Source: Belliella baltica DSM 15883
Lineage (GTDB): Bacteria; Bacteroidota; Bacteroidia; Cytophagales; Cyclobacteriaceae
NCBI RefSeq assembly: GCF_000265405.1
Contig: NC_018010.1
Location: 124,001 to 188,000, forward strand
Reading direction: 5' to 3'
Length of the DNA: 64,000 nt
Part shown: positions 37,907-47,375 of the stretch, one piece after another
Position numbering within the stretch: the first letter of the stretch is position 1
How the letters are laid out: each line of letters opens with the position of its first letter
Program-made: the position numbers and the translations under genes
Notes under the pieces: generated by a model
What the model was told of the DNA's origin: nothing
Seen by the model: the letters and a program-made list of their open reading frames with translations, nothing else
Database searches by the model: none

Positions 37907-38452
37907 ATGAAGACTAAATATATACTTCTATTTACAATTCCAATTCTTTTCAGCCTAAATAGTAAGGCGCAAAACCTTAGCTCAACACAAGGCAATACTT
38001 CATTGGGAATTGGTGTAGGATTGCCTTATGGGGGCATTGGATTAAAAATAAATCATAATATCAAAGATCATCTCTCTCTTTTTGGAGGTTTGGGATACAA
38101 TACGCTTGGACTTGGAGCAAATTTCGGAATGAATTATATCTTCCCAACGGAAAAAACTACTGAATTCTTCCTGACCGCAATGCTAGGCTACAATGCTGTA
38201 ATAAATATTGAAAATATTCCGGAGTATCAAAACACTTATTATGGATTGAGTATTGGGCCTGGTATAAAATTAAATTCCAGAAGATATGAAGAAAGATATT
38301 GGGATCTAGGTCTACTTCTCCCATTTAGATCTTCAAATTATAGAAATGATCTTGAAGCACTTGAAAATAATCCTAACATCACTATAGAATCAAAACCATT
38401 TCCGGTGCAGATTTTTGTTGGGTATAATATCCCAATAAGCTCTAGGAAATAA
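37907..38452 (+). CDS. Outer-membrane beta-barrel protein
   Basis: A signal peptide (MKTKYILLFTIPILFSLNSKAQ) is followed by about 160 residues of amphipathic strands with alternating Gly and aromatic residues (GGIGLKINHNIKDHLSLFGGLGYNTLGLGANFGMNYI) and a last segment IFVGYNIPISSRK. It looks like a small 8-strand barrel of the OmpW/porin-like type. No ligand can be named. It probably shares a transcript with the DUF2846-like gene. Confidence 0.7.
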   Translation: MKTKYILLFTIPILFSLNSKAQNLSSTQGNTSLGIGVGLPYGGIGLKINHNIKDHLSLFGGLGYNTLGLGANFGMNYIFPTEKTTEFFLTAMLGYNAVINIENIPEYQNTYYGLSIGPGIKLNSRRYEERYWDLGLLLPFRSSNYRNDLEALENNPNITIESKPFPVQIFVGYNIPISSRK

Positions 38453-38473
38453 CACCCCTGTAGAAAATAATAA

Positions 38474-38512
38474 GGAGCCCTCTGAAAATTAACACTTTCA
38501 AAGGGCTCTTTT
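38474..38512. terminator. Bidirectional hairpin terminator
   Basis: GAGCCCT (38475-38481) pairs with AGGGCTC (38502-38508), with extra inner pairing TGAAA/TTTCA and a T run after. It sits between the convergent barrel gene and proS. Confidence 0.85.
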
Positions 38513-38519
38513 TATGATT

Positions 38520-40001
38520 TTAATAGGCCCTTGCAAATAGCACTCTTCCTTTGGAAGGGTTGCCAGTAAGGATACATTTTCCTGATTCTTCTTTTTGATC
38601 TAAAGGAATACATCTGATTGTCGCCTTGGTCAACTCTTTGATTTTTTCTTCAGTCTCAGAAGTCCCATCCCAATGCGCTGAGAGGAATCCTCCTTTTGTT
38701 TCAATTAAATCAAGGAATTCATCCCAAGTATTTACCTCTGTAGTCATTTCTGCTCTGAAGTCAAATGCTTTCTGATAAATTGTCTTTTGGATTAATTCGA
38801 GCATTTCAGAAACATAATCTTCAATCTGAATTAGAGCTAAATCTACAGTCTCTTTGGTCAAGGTATCTCTTCGCGCTACTTCTATCGTATTGTTTTCTAA
38901 ATCTCGCGGCCCCATAGCTATCCTTAAAGGCACTCCCTTCAGTTCATATTCAGCAAATTTCCATCCTGGCTTATGCGTGTCTCTTTTATCGAAATGAACG
39001 GAAATTCCTTTTGATTTAAGTTTAGCGATTATTTCTTTAGCTTTTTCTGCTATTTGATCAAACTCTTCGTCAGTCTTATAAATAGGTATGATTACAACCT
39101 GTATTGGAGCAAGCTTTGGAGGCAAAACCAAACCATTATCATCAGAATGTGCCATGATTAAAGCACCCATCAGACGCGTACTTACTCCCCATGATGTTCC
39201 CCATACATGTTCCAAACCTCCTTCTTTAGTAGCAAACTTCACATCAAAAGCTTTTGCGAAATTTTGTCCTAAGAAATGCGATGTTCCAGCTTGGAGCGCT
39301 TTCCCATCTTGCATCATTGCTTCAATACAATAGGTATCCTCAGCACCGGCAAATCTTTCGTTGGCACTTTTCACTCCCTTTACTACTGGAACGGCCATAA
39401 AAGTTTCAGCAAATTCTGCATAAACATTTAGCATTTGGACTGTTTCATCTATGGCTTCTTGTCTCGTAGCATGAGCCGTATGACCTTCTTGCCAAAGAAA
39501 CTCAGTTGTTCTTAAAAACAGTCTGGTTCTCATTTCCCATCTTACTACATTTGCCCATTGATTGACTAAAAGAGGCAGATCTCTATAAGATTGAATCCAG
39601 TTTTTATAGGTACTCCATATCACTGTTTCTGATGTAGGTCTGACGATTAACTCTTCCTCCAGCTTCGCCTCTGGATCTACGATTACGCTTTTTCCATCTT
39701 CCGAATTCTTGAGTCTATAATGTGTAACCACAGCACACTCTTTTGCAAACCCTTCAACGTGGCTCGCTTCTTTAGAAAGGAATGATTTGGGGATAAATAA
39801 TGGGAAGTATGCGTTTGAATGTCCTGTTTCCTTAAACATCAAATCAAGCTGAGCTTGCATTTTTTCCCAAATGGAATATCCATAAGGTTTGATGACCATG
39901 CATCCTCTAACAGCTGAATTTTCTGCTAGGTCAGCTCTTTTAACTAGTTCGTTGTACCACAAGGAATAATCTTCACTACGTTTAGGCAATCCTTTGCTCA
40001 T
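38520..40001 (-). CDS. proS: Prolyl-tRNA synthetase (archaeal/eukaryotic-type)
   Basis: Charges tRNA-Pro. A class II synthetase with the shorter, archaeal/eukaryotic-like ProS layout: [20 protein letters not shown], motif 2 region [48 protein letters not shown] and [19 protein letters not shown] (motif 3), then the anticodon-binding and C-terminal Zn-like domains with [21 protein letters not shown]. At 493 residues it is typical for this subtype. It is divergent from the Gly/Met-rich lipoprotein gene. Confidence 0.95.
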   Translation of the reverse strand: MSKGLPKRSEDYSLWYNELVKRADLAENSAVRGCMVIKPYGYSIWEKMQAQLDLMFKETGHSNAYFPLFIPKSFLSKEASHVEGFAKECAVVTHYRLKNSEDGKSVIVDPEAKLEEELIVRPTSETVIWSTYKNWIQSYRDLPLLVNQWANVVRWEMRTRLFLRTTEFLWQEGHTAHATRQEAIDETVQMLNVYAEFAETFMAVPVVKGVKSANERFAGAEDTYCIEAMMQDGKALQAGTSHFLGQNFAKAFDVKFATKEGGLEHVWGTSWGVSTRLMGALIMAHSDDNGLVLPPKLAPIQVVIIPIYKTDEEFDQIAEKAKEIIAKLKSKGISVHFDKRDTHKPGWKFAEYELKGVPLRIAMGPRDLENNTIEVARRDTLTKETVDLALIQIEDYVSEMLELIQKTIYQKAFDFRAEMTTEVNTWDEFLDLIETKGGFLSAHWDGTSETEEKIKELTKATIRCIPLDQKEESGKCILTGNPSKGRVLFARAY

Positions 40002-40133
40002 GATTTATTTGTTGATATCAAAATTCTATTTATATTCGTTGTCATCTCTTGATGGGCAAATATAAACCAAAATATTATAACCCTCTTAGAGATCACACGT
40101 ATATAAGTACGGGAGATAGTAAACAACAAAAAA

Positions 40134-41501
40134 ATGAAACGATTAAACGCATTCTTAACAATTGGTGCAAGTAGTCTTCTGATACTTTCGTCATGTAGCA
40201 CTAGCTATAATGCCATGCGAGGAGAGACTGATGATTTGTACTTCATGGCTTCTGACGCAAGAATAGCGACAGAATATGCTGTGAATAACAACAATCCTAG
40301 CAACTTTCAAACGCTTAATCAGACTACTCAGGATGAATTTCAGCAAGAAAATTTTTCTGCACGAAATGTGAATCCTGAATATATAGCAAGATATCAAGCA
40401 GAATCAAATGTAGGAGATACAGGCACTGTATATTTTGATGATAACGAGGTTGCTACTGACAATCCAAATATTAATGTTTACAATAACTATTACAGCAATG
40501 CTGGAAATAATTTTAATACAGGATTTGGAAATCCTTTCTTCAATCCAATGATGATGGGAGGCTTTTCTCCTTGGGGCATGGGTGGATTTTCGCCATGGGG
40601 AATGGGTATGTATGACCCTTTCTGGGGCGGAGGTTTCGGAATGATGCCAGGAATGGGATTCGGATTTAGACCTGGATTTAACTTATCGATCGGAATGGGA
40701 TTCGGATTTGGAAACCGTTGGATGCGTCCAGGATTTGGATGGGGAGGTGGATTTTATGATCCCTTCTTTGATCCTTTCTTCCCAAGATATGGACTCGGTT
40801 TTGGAGGGTTCTATTCAGGTTTAGGCTATGGAGGTTTTGGAAGACCAATATATATCTTACCTGGTGGGTCTGAGTTCAACAACAGACAAATAGTAAGAGG
40901 TGCTAGACCAACAAGAGGTTCCTCCTTAGGAGCTGCAGGTTCTAGATCAAGTACAATTGCTGCTCCATCCAACTCAAGAGCATCAGCTAGAAGAGATGCT
41001 ACATCTTCAGGAAGAACATTGACTTCTACGCCTTCTAGTAGAAATGCTAGAACAGATTTTGGTGCTTCGCAAAACGACTATTACAATAGTGCAAATAGTA
41101 GAACTGCCACAAGTACAAGATCAGCTCTCCCTTCATCAAGAAACATAGGTTCTCCAGCAATGGACAGAGGGTCTAGTAGGGTTGGGAGTAGAAGCGCAGC
41201 ACCTTCTTACAGAAGTGTAGCTCCAAATACAAGGAATTCAAGACCAACTTACAGTACCACGCCTTCTGGTAGAACTTCATCTCCAAGTTATAATAGAAGC
41301 GCTAGTCCATCATATAATAGTAGAACAGCTCCTTCTAGAGGTTCATATTCTGCTCCAAGCAGAACTTCGACTCCAACAAGAAGCACTTATTCTCCACCTA
41401 GTAGAAGCTCTGGCGGAAGTATTGGTGGTGGTAGTGTTGGCGGTGGTAGCCGAAGCAGTGGATCAAGTTCAGGAGGTTCAAGAGGAGGTAGAGGAGGTTG
41501 A
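40134..41501 (+). CDS. Low-complexity Gly/Met/Phe- and Ser/Arg-rich lipoprotein
   Basis: The lipoprotein signal (MKRLNAFLTIGASSLLILSS, then CSTS; Cys at 21) is followed by an Asn/Gln-rich region (about 45-125). A Gly, Met, Phe, Trp and Pro-rich block follows (about 125-245; repeats of the type GGFSPWGMG and FGFG), and then a Ser/Arg/Thr/Pro-rich tail to the end with many SSR and TPSR patches and a Gly/Ser terminus. No enzyme fold is present. The composition suggests an extended, perhaps adhesive or structural surface protein; that is inference. A strong terminator follows. Confidence 0.8.
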   Translation: MKRLNAFLTIGASSLLILSSCSTSYNAMRGETDDLYFMASDARIATEYAVNNNNPSNFQTLNQTTQDEFQQENFSARNVNPEYIARYQAESNVGDTGTVYFDDNEVATDNPNINVYNNYYSNAGNNFNTGFGNPFFNPMMMGGFSPWGMGGFSPWGMGMYDPFWGGGFGMMPGMGFGFRPGFNLSIGMGFGFGNRWMRPGFGWGGGFYDPFFDPFFPRYGLGFGGFYSGLGYGGFGRPIYILPGGSEFNNRQIVRGARPTRGSSLGAAGSRSSTIAAPSNSRASARRDATSSGRTLTSTPSSRNARTDFGASQNDYYNSANSRTATSTRSALPSSRNIGSPAMDRGSSRVGSRSAAPSYRSVAPNTRNSRPTYSTTPSGRTSSPSYNRSASPSYNSRTAPSRGSYSAPSRTSTPTRSTYSPPSRSSGGSIGGGSVGGGSRSSGSSSGGSRGGRGG

Positions 41502-41520
41502 TTTATTTCTCTCTATTACA

Positions 41521-41564
41521 AATAAAAATACCTAGGCCAAAAATGGTCTAGGTATTTTTATTTG
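41521..41564 (+). terminator. Strong hairpin terminator
   Basis: Arms 41521-41540 and 41545-41564 are complementary around an AAAA loop, with flanking A/T that would serve both directions. It follows the low-complexity lipoprotein gene. Confidence 0.9.
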
Positions 41565-41683
41565 TGGTTAATTTTAAATTTTTGCCAAACCTTATTATCT
41601 TTTTTTCTATTCTTACGTTAATAAAAACAATGTATAAGTATCATATTTGCAGGATACTTTAATGATCAACCAAAAATGAATCT

Positions 41684-43183
41684 ATGACTTTGATAAAAAA
41701 ATTGTTGTTATGTGGGATGATCACCTCGGGACTATGTTTAAATAATACTTTTGGTCAGACAAGTTTTGTTGAGGATGCTCAGCTTTTCAGTCAGTTCAGA
41801 TCAACAGGTTCAGCGAGAATCAATGCCATTGGAGGCGCTCAAATGTCCTTAGGAGGAGATATATCAAACATTCATTCCAATGCCGCTGGCCTTGGCTTTT
41901 TTAGAAGATCTGAGTTTTCAATTACACCATCATTTGGAGCAAACCAAGCTCAATCTACATACTTAGGACAAAGACAGGACGATAGAACGCCCAATTTTTC
42001 TCTCCCTAACTTAAGTTTAGTCATCAGTAGACCAAAAGGTGAATTGCAACCTGGATCATTTCGAGGAGGCTCTTTTGGAATCAGCTTTAATAGAATAGCA
42101 GACTTCAACAATCAATTTGGTTATTTCTCGGAAGTTCAAAATGAAAATTCTTTATTAGATTTCTATATCAACCAATATACTGCTTTTGGAGAACCTCCTT
42201 TAAGAGCGACTGATGGGTTGGTGCTAGATATTGAGCTTGTTCAAGGGAATCAAGCCTCTGGATATATCAGAGATCCTGAATACACAATTGGAGAACCATT
42301 TTCTGATGAAACAATCATAACAGAAGGAGGAATTACACAAACTTCTTTTTCCTACGGGGCAAACTTTGAAAATAAACTTTTTATAGGCGCTGGGTTAGGA
42401 ATTCAATCTGTGAATTTTTTCCAAAATAGAATTTATGGAGAAGAGTTCTTTTATGATAATGGGGTCACCTCTTCAATTTATTCCATTGAAGATAATACTA
42501 GAATAAATGGATTTGGAGCAAGCTTAAATATAGGAGTTATTTACAAACCAATTGAAACTGTAAATTTTGGATTGAATTTCCAAAGTCCCACTTGGTATAG
42601 GCTGAATAAAGAAGTAGATGCAAATATTGTGGGTGAATTCTTCAATCAACAAGGTGTAATACAATTTGGTGGAGCTGTAAGTGAAAATAGCGACTTTTTC
42701 ACAAGTACTTCAAATCTGAGTACTCCTTTGATTCTAAGTGCTGGAGGAACCTTTTTTGTGGGTAAAAATGGATTTATAACTGCTGACGTTGATTATGTAG
42801 ATTATAGTCAAAACAGAATTAACTCCAGAGATTTTGACACTTCTTTTGATAATAATGATATCAATTCACTTTTAGGAAGTACGCTCAATTACCGTGTAGG
42901 TGGCGAATATAGATTTGATATCTGGAGGTTGAGAGCTGGCTATGCCTATTATGGCGACCCAACGACAGACGAGTCCTTTGATAGAAGCACACAACGAATT
43001 TCTGGTGGCATTGGAGTAAAATTGAGGAATATATATGTTGACTTTGCTTTAATCAATTCCATCTCAGATAGACTTTATAATTCTTATTCTATCTTTAATA
43101 GCGCAAACCAAAATATTGGTCCATTTACAGAAGTACGTAACACGATGACTCAGGGGATGTTGACAGTTGGATTTAATTTTTAA
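41684..43183 (+). CDS. OmpP1/FadL-like outer-membrane protein
   Basis: A signal peptide (MTLIKKLLLCGMITSGLCLN to FGQ) is followed by a 475-residue barrel. The start of the mature protein, SARINAIGGAQMSLGGDISNIHSNAAGLGFFRRSEFSITPS, is the FadL-style N-terminal hatch/plug region used by hydrophobic-compound transporters. Many Tyr and Phe alternate with Gly through the strands, and the end ITEVRNTMTQGMLTVGFNF-like strand closes the barrel. Substrate unknown. The stop overlaps the convergent shikimate kinase gene by 11 bp. Confidence 0.85.
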   Translation: MTLIKKLLLCGMITSGLCLNNTFGQTSFVEDAQLFSQFRSTGSARINAIGGAQMSLGGDISNIHSNAAGLGFFRRSEFSITPSFGANQAQSTYLGQRQDDRTPNFSLPNLSLVISRPKGELQPGSFRGGSFGISFNRIADFNNQFGYFSEVQNENSLLDFYINQYTAFGEPPLRATDGLVLDIELVQGNQASGYIRDPEYTIGEPFSDETIITEGGITQTSFSYGANFENKLFIGAGLGIQSVNFFQNRIYGEEFFYDNGVTSSIYSIEDNTRINGFGASLNIGVIYKPIETVNFGLNFQSPTWYRLNKEVDANIVGEFFNQQGVIQFGGAVSENSDFFTSTSNLSTPLILSAGGTFFVGKNGFITADVDYVDYSQNRINSRDFDTSFDNNDINSLLGSTLNYRVGGEYRFDIWRLRAGYAYYGDPTTDESFDRSTQRISGGIGVKLRNIYVDFALINSISDRLYNSYSIFNSANQNIGPFTEVRNTMTQGMLTVGFNF

Positions 43184-43703
43184 AAAAACTCATCAATTCA
43201 GAAATCAAAAGCTCAGTGGAAGGATCTTCTCCACTGAGCTTTATTTTTGCCTGATCATAATACGAGCCTCTTATGGCCATCATATCTTTCAGTTTGAGGG
43301 TAATCTCTCCCGTATTCATACCAAAAAATAAAGGCCTTTGACTCGCAGAATCTTTTGTCAATCTTTTTTGCAATTCTTCCAAAGGCACATCCAAAAAAAC
43401 AGAAATACCTTTTTCATTTATCAAATCCATGTTATCATTGAAGCAGGGTGTTCCTCCTCCTGTGGAGAGAACAAAACCCTCCACATTATCCAAAGCTTGA
43501 TTGAGATAGTAAGTCTCCATTTCCCGAAACTTCCCTTCACCTTCTTCTTCAAAAATATCCTTGATCAATCTTCCCTCCCCTTTCTCAATCAAGTGATCAA
43601 GATCAATAAAGACAAAATTCAACTCACGCGCCACCATTCTTCCAAAAGTTGACTTACCTGAACCTGGCATCCCTATTAATACGATCTTGAGTGGAGGTCT
43701 CAT
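43173..43703 (-). CDS. aroK: Shikimate kinase
   Basis: A small P-loop kinase making shikimate 3-phosphate in aromatic amino acid synthesis. Walker A is GMPGSGKSTFGR (residues 11-22), the DxD-type VFIDLDHLIE shikimate-binding motif follows, and the LSTGGGTPC motif contains the conserved GGG. The lid and adenine-binding parts (RPLFFGMNTGEITLK) are present. At 176 residues it is standard. The gene is just upstream of the FadL-like protein's 3' end and 3 bp after the DoxX-like gene, so it is probably co-transcribed with that gene. Confidence 0.92.
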   Translation of the reverse strand: MRPPLKIVLIGMPGSGKSTFGRMVARELNFVFIDLDHLIEKGEGRLIKDIFEEEGEGKFREMETYYLNQALDNVEGFVLSTGGGTPCFNDNMDLINEKGISVFLDVPLEELQKRLTKDSASQRPLFFGMNTGEITLKLKDMMAIRGSYYDQAKIKLSGEDPSTELLISELMSFFKN

Positions 43704-43706
43704 AAA

Positions 43707-44801
43707 TCAATATAAAGTTTTGATGGTCTCCGCCGATGGTGTATTTCTAAAATGATACTTTTTCAAAACCGATCCTTCTTTCAAGAGCATTAATCCAGGG
43801 TTAGAACGCATGATTGTTTTCACCACGGTAGCATCTGCTTGATAACTAGTTATTTCCCAATTTCTCCCAGCTAGAAATGTTTGAATCTCTTCTTCAGACG
43901 AAGCCGCTACGAATACTACCTCTATGTTTGAGCTTTGTAAACCCGCTACCATTTCGTCAAAATCTTGAAGATGAGCTGTATTGATTTTCGATAAATAGGT
44001 AACCAATATGACCGCCTTATTACCAGAAAGAATTTCTGCTGTAAAATCACCCTCTTCGTTCCATACAGCGAAATCAGAAATTTTTGGAAGCGCATCCTCA
44101 TTCTTCAGCTTCATATCGACAAATTCATAGCTTTCATCTGAGGGATATTGATCAAATACAAACTCCTGCCCATCCTTTGTCATGACATAACTGTACTCCA
44201 ATGGAGCCGATGGCTGCATTGCTTGAGGAATGTTAACACCTTCTTTGTATGCTCTGAAATCTATAAATGGCAAATTCCTGATCGCCGTAATTGCTAATAC
44301 TACAGAAAGAACAAGCGAAACTCTCACCGTCCATGCTGCCCATGCTTGTTCATTACTTTCCAGTTTGTTTCTGAAAATAAATAAGACTGCAATCAGAATT
44401 AATAAGACAATGTCCTTAAAAAAAGATTCCCAAGGTGTCAATTTGATCGCATCGCCAAAGCATCCGCAATCTGTTACTTTATTGAAGTAGGCTGAATAGA
44501 AAGTCAGGAATGTAAAAAACAAAATCATCAAGCTCAAAGCCCATACAGTAAATTTCAAGCGTACTCCCAAGATCAACATGATACCCAGTACTACTTCTGC
44601 GACGACCATCACCACTCCTATTTCAAGAGCAAAGCCTTTAAAATATTCAAAGAAAGGTGCAATATCATAAGAGAAAACATCAAAATATTCTTCTAGCTTG
44701 ATTGCCGTACCTACGGGGTCATTTACCTTAATTAAACCCGAAAAGATAAACAAACCTCCAACTAAAAAGCGAATGATAAATAAAATGGTGTTTCTAAGCA
44801 T
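43707..44801 (-). CDS. BT_3928-type DoxX/MauE redox membrane protein with thioredoxin-like domain
   Basis: The N-terminal half has four hydrophobic helices of the DoxX/MauE family (RFLVGGLFIFSGLIKVNDPVGTAIKLEEYF) and a periplasmic CxC, DCGCFGDAIKLTPWESFFKD. The C-terminal half is a thioredoxin-like domain (ENAGDFTAEILSGNKAVILVTYL-type beta-alpha-beta). It is thought to work in disulfide or quinone redox chemistry in the envelope. It overlaps the DUF1599 gene by 8 bp and precedes aroK. Confidence 0.88.
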   Translation of the reverse strand: MLRNTILFIIRFLVGGLFIFSGLIKVNDPVGTAIKLEEYFDVFSYDIAPFFEYFKGFALEIGVVMVVAEVVLGIMLILGVRLKFTVWALSLMILFFTFLTFYSAYFNKVTDCGCFGDAIKLTPWESFFKDIVLLILIAVLFIFRNKLESNEQAWAAWTVRVSLVLSVVLAITAIRNLPFIDFRAYKEGVNIPQAMQPSAPLEYSYVMTKDGQEFVFDQYPSDESYEFVDMKLKNEDALPKISDFAVWNEEGDFTAEILSGNKAVILVTYLSKINTAHLQDFDEMVAGLQSSNIEVVFVAASSEEEIQTFLAGRNWEITSYQADATVVKTIMRSNPGLMLLKEGSVLKKYHFRNTPSAETIKTLY

Positions 44802-45339
44802 GATAATTTAATTTGATTAGACAGAAAACCGCATAATTGATCATATCTTGATAATTAGCCTCTATTCCTTCTGATACAATTGTTTTTCCTTGATTGTCTT
44901 CTATTTGCTTTACTCTATATAGTTTCATCAAAATAATATCTGTGATTGAAGCCACACGCATGTCTCTCCAAGCCTCTCCATAATCATGATTTTTGTCTTC
45001 TAATAAACTTCTCGTAGCACTTGCCCAATGATCATACAGCGGCTCTAACTCCTCCACTGCCAATTCGAGTCTTTCGTCATTTTTTAAAGAAATCTGAATC
45101 AAGGCTATAATGCAATAATTGATGATCCCAACAAACTCATCTGCAATTGGGTCATTCACCTTTTGGTTTCCTTTTTCCTGGATCGATCTGATGCGTTGTG
45201 CTTTGATAAATATTTGATCTGTAATGGATGGTAATCGTAAAATTCTCCAAGCAGTTCCATAATCAATTGTTTTCTTCTTAAAAAGTTCTTTACAAAGGTG
45301 GATAACTTGATTATATTCGCTGATAGTTTGCGTTTTCAA
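44794..45339 (-). CDS. DUF1599 protein
   Basis: Two repeats of a short helical motif (about residues 7-90 and 98-178) share the pattern LCKELFKKKTIDYGTAWRILRLPSITDQIFIKAQRIRSI and then LLEDKNHDYGEAWRDMRVASITDIILMKLYRVKQIE. That is the DUF1599 family, cytosolic and of unknown function. Its start codon lies 15 bp from the folP start on the other strand, so the two share a very short divergent promoter area. It overlaps the DoxX-like gene by 8 bp. Confidence 0.88.
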   Translation of the reverse strand: MKTQTISEYNQVIHLCKELFKKKTIDYGTAWRILRLPSITDQIFIKAQRIRSIQEKGNQKVNDPIADEFVGIINYCIIALIQISLKNDERLELAVEELEPLYDHWASATRSLLEDKNHDYGEAWRDMRVASITDIILMKLYRVKQIEDNQGKTIVSEGIEANYQDMINYAVFCLIKLNYHA

Positions 45340-45354
45340 AGCAATTTTGGTTTA

Positions 45355-46239
45355 ATGAATACTAGTACACATTCTACTTCGGAAATCGAAGATAAATTAT
45401 TTCCCTCAAAAATAACACTTCGCAGTAAAGGAAAGCTACTTTTATTGGATAAGCCGATGGTCATGGGAATTTTGAATGTTACTCCTGATTCATTTTACCA
45501 AGGAAGCAGAGTACTTTCTGACAATTCAAAGGTTCTAAAACTAAGTGAAAAAATGCTTCTCGAAGGAGCTGATATTCTAGACATTGGAGGCTATAGCAGT
45601 AGACCTGGAGCAGCTGAAGTCAGTGAGGAAGAAGAATTGGAAAGAGTTATTCCTGCAATAAATAGGATTAGCAAGGAGTTTCCCGAAGCTATACTTTCGA
45701 TAGACACCTTTCGTTCAAAAGTAGCCAAAGAAGCAGTCCAAAATGGGGCAGCTCTCGTAAATGATATCTCAACGGGGACGTTAGATTCTGATATGATTGC
45801 TACTGTTGGCAAATTGGACGTTCCCTATATTGCGATGCATATGAAGGGAAATCCAAAAGTGATGCAGACTTTGACGGAATATGATGATATTATCCTGGAA
45901 ATGATGAAATATTTTTCAGAAAAACTGAACGAATGTAAGAAAGCTGGCATTAAAGATGTAATAATTGATCCAGGGTTTGGTTTTGCAAAAACACTCGAAC
46001 AGAATTATTGGATTCTCAAAAATTTATCTTATTTTAAGACAATTCAAGCTCCAATTCTGGTGGGTTTATCCAGAAAGTCGATGATATATAAAAAGTTAGA
46101 GACTACAGCTGAAAACGGACTGAATGGAACAACAGCTTTAAATATGGCTGCCTTGATCAACGGAGCAAGTATATTACGCGTACATGATGTTAAAGAAGCA
46201 ATAGAAACAGTCAAATTATATAAACAACTCTACCCTTGA
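45355..46239 (+). CDS. folP: Dihydropteroate synthase
   Basis: Condenses para-aminobenzoate with dihydropterin pyrophosphate in folate synthesis; the target of sulfonamides. The two conserved segments MGILNVTPDSFYQGSR and LEGADILDIGGYSSRPGA are plain, as are SIDTFRSKVAKEAV, NDISTG, HMKGNPKVMQ, DPGFGFAKTLEQN and LVGLSRKSMIYK. The start was set at 45355; the longer frame begins at 45298 and would run through the divergent DUF1599 start. It overlaps cdaA by 4 bp. Confidence 0.95.
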   Translation: MNTSTHSTSEIEDKLFPSKITLRSKGKLLLLDKPMVMGILNVTPDSFYQGSRVLSDNSKVLKLSEKMLLEGADILDIGGYSSRPGAAEVSEEEELERVIPAINRISKEFPEAILSIDTFRSKVAKEAVQNGAALVNDISTGTLDSDMIATVGKLDVPYIAMHMKGNPKVMQTLTEYDDIILEMMKYFSEKLNECKKAGIKDVIIDPGFGFAKTLEQNYWILKNLSYFKTIQAPILVGLSRKSMIYKKLETTAENGLNGTTALNMAALINGASILRVHDVKEAIETVKLYKQLYP

Positions 46240-47111
46240 ACTTACTTTTCAAAATAGGATTTTTGGAAATCTCCATAGTCAATATCATTGATATAACTTT
46301 GGTGAGCTTGCTATTGTACCAAATCTACAAATTACTAAGAGGGAGTGTCGCAATAAAGATTTTCTTGGGATTCTTGTCAATCTATTTGGTGTACTTATTG
46401 GTAAGTGCGCTTAGGATGGAGCTTTTGTCCATCATCTTAGGACAGTTTATGGGTGTGGGTGTTATTGCAGCTATCATCATATTTGCCCCAGAAATCCGAA
46501 AGTTTTTACTGATCATCGGTCGTTCTTCTATTCTTTCCAATGAAAATGTGTGGCAGGAATTGCTTTTTTGGAGAAAAAGGGAAACCCATGCTTTCAATAT
46601 TAACCCCATAATAGAAGCTTCTAAATCACTTTCAGGCACAAATATGGGGGCATTGATGGTGATTTCAAGAAACTCAGAACTGAAGTTTTATGCTGAAAGT
46701 GGTGATCTTATCGATGCCATTATATCTAAAAGATTGCTGATTTCGATCTTTAACAAGTACAGCCCACTCCATGATGGAGCGGTGATCATTTACAATGGGA
46801 AAGTCAAAGCAGCAAGATGTATTTTGCCAGTAACGGAACGAGATGTTCCTGCCCAATTTGGATTAAGGCATCGAGCAGCCATAGGAATGTCAGAAGCGAC
46901 GGATACTTTGATCTTGATTGTTTCTGAAGAAACAGGACAAATTTCTCTGGCTAAAAATGGTAAAATCCTGCATAATTTATCCTTCCAAGAAGTTCGGGAA
47001 TTCCTTAACGATTATCTCACAGGAGTTGATATTGATGAGAAATTTGAACCCATCACGGTTTACGAAAGAAACCGATTCAAAGGAAGCCGCTCAGCATCGA
47101 GTGCGTCTTGA
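46236..47111 (+). CDS. cdaA: Diadenylate cyclase CdaA
   Basis: Makes cyclic di-AMP from two ATP. Three N-terminal membrane helices (about 10-95) precede the DAC domain, with SPLHDGAVII (DGA motif) and FGLRHRAAIG (RHR motif), the two catalytic signatures. The frame starts at a TTG (46236) that overlaps the folP stop (TTGA), suggesting translational coupling. This pairing of folP with cdaA is seen across Bacteroidota. C-di-AMP controls K+ and osmotic balance. Confidence 0.94.
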   Translation: MNLLFKIGFLEISIVNIIDITLVSLLLYQIYKLLRGSVAIKIFLGFLSIYLVYLLVSALRMELLSIILGQFMGVGVIAAIIIFAPEIRKFLLIIGRSSILSNENVWQELLFWRKRETHAFNINPIIEASKSLSGTNMGALMVISRNSELKFYAESGDLIDAIISKRLLISIFNKYSPLHDGAVIIYNGKVKAARCILPVTERDVPAQFGLRHRAAIGMSEATDTLILIVSEETGQISLAKNGKILHNLSFQEVREFLNDYLTGVDIDEKFEPITVYERNRFKGSRSASSAS

Positions 47112-47309
47112 TTCAGGATTAGAAGATTGAAGTGTTTATATAGTTTTTATATCTGAATAGAACTTTGTTGTTAATCGTTAAGTGTTAATTGTTAAACGTG
47201 GTGATAAAGAAATCTTAATGGCTTAGGTTTAGAAGGTCTGAAGCTCCTGGTGTTTTTTAGAAAATAGGGGATTTAAATGGATATTGATTAAGACTTGGAA
47301 ATAAAAAAA

Positions 47310-47356
47310 GACCTTAAGTTCATTAGCATCAAGGCCAATGAACTTAAGGTCTTTGT
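47310..47356. terminator. Strong hairpin (15 bp stem) between cdaA and kbl
   Basis: A 15-base arm (47310-47324, GACCTTAAGTTCATT) pairs perfectly with 47337-47351, with an A run before and a T-rich stretch after. It terminates cdaA and, on the other strand, kbl. Confidence 0.9.
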
Positions 47357-47375
47357 CAAAAAGGATATTTCTAGC

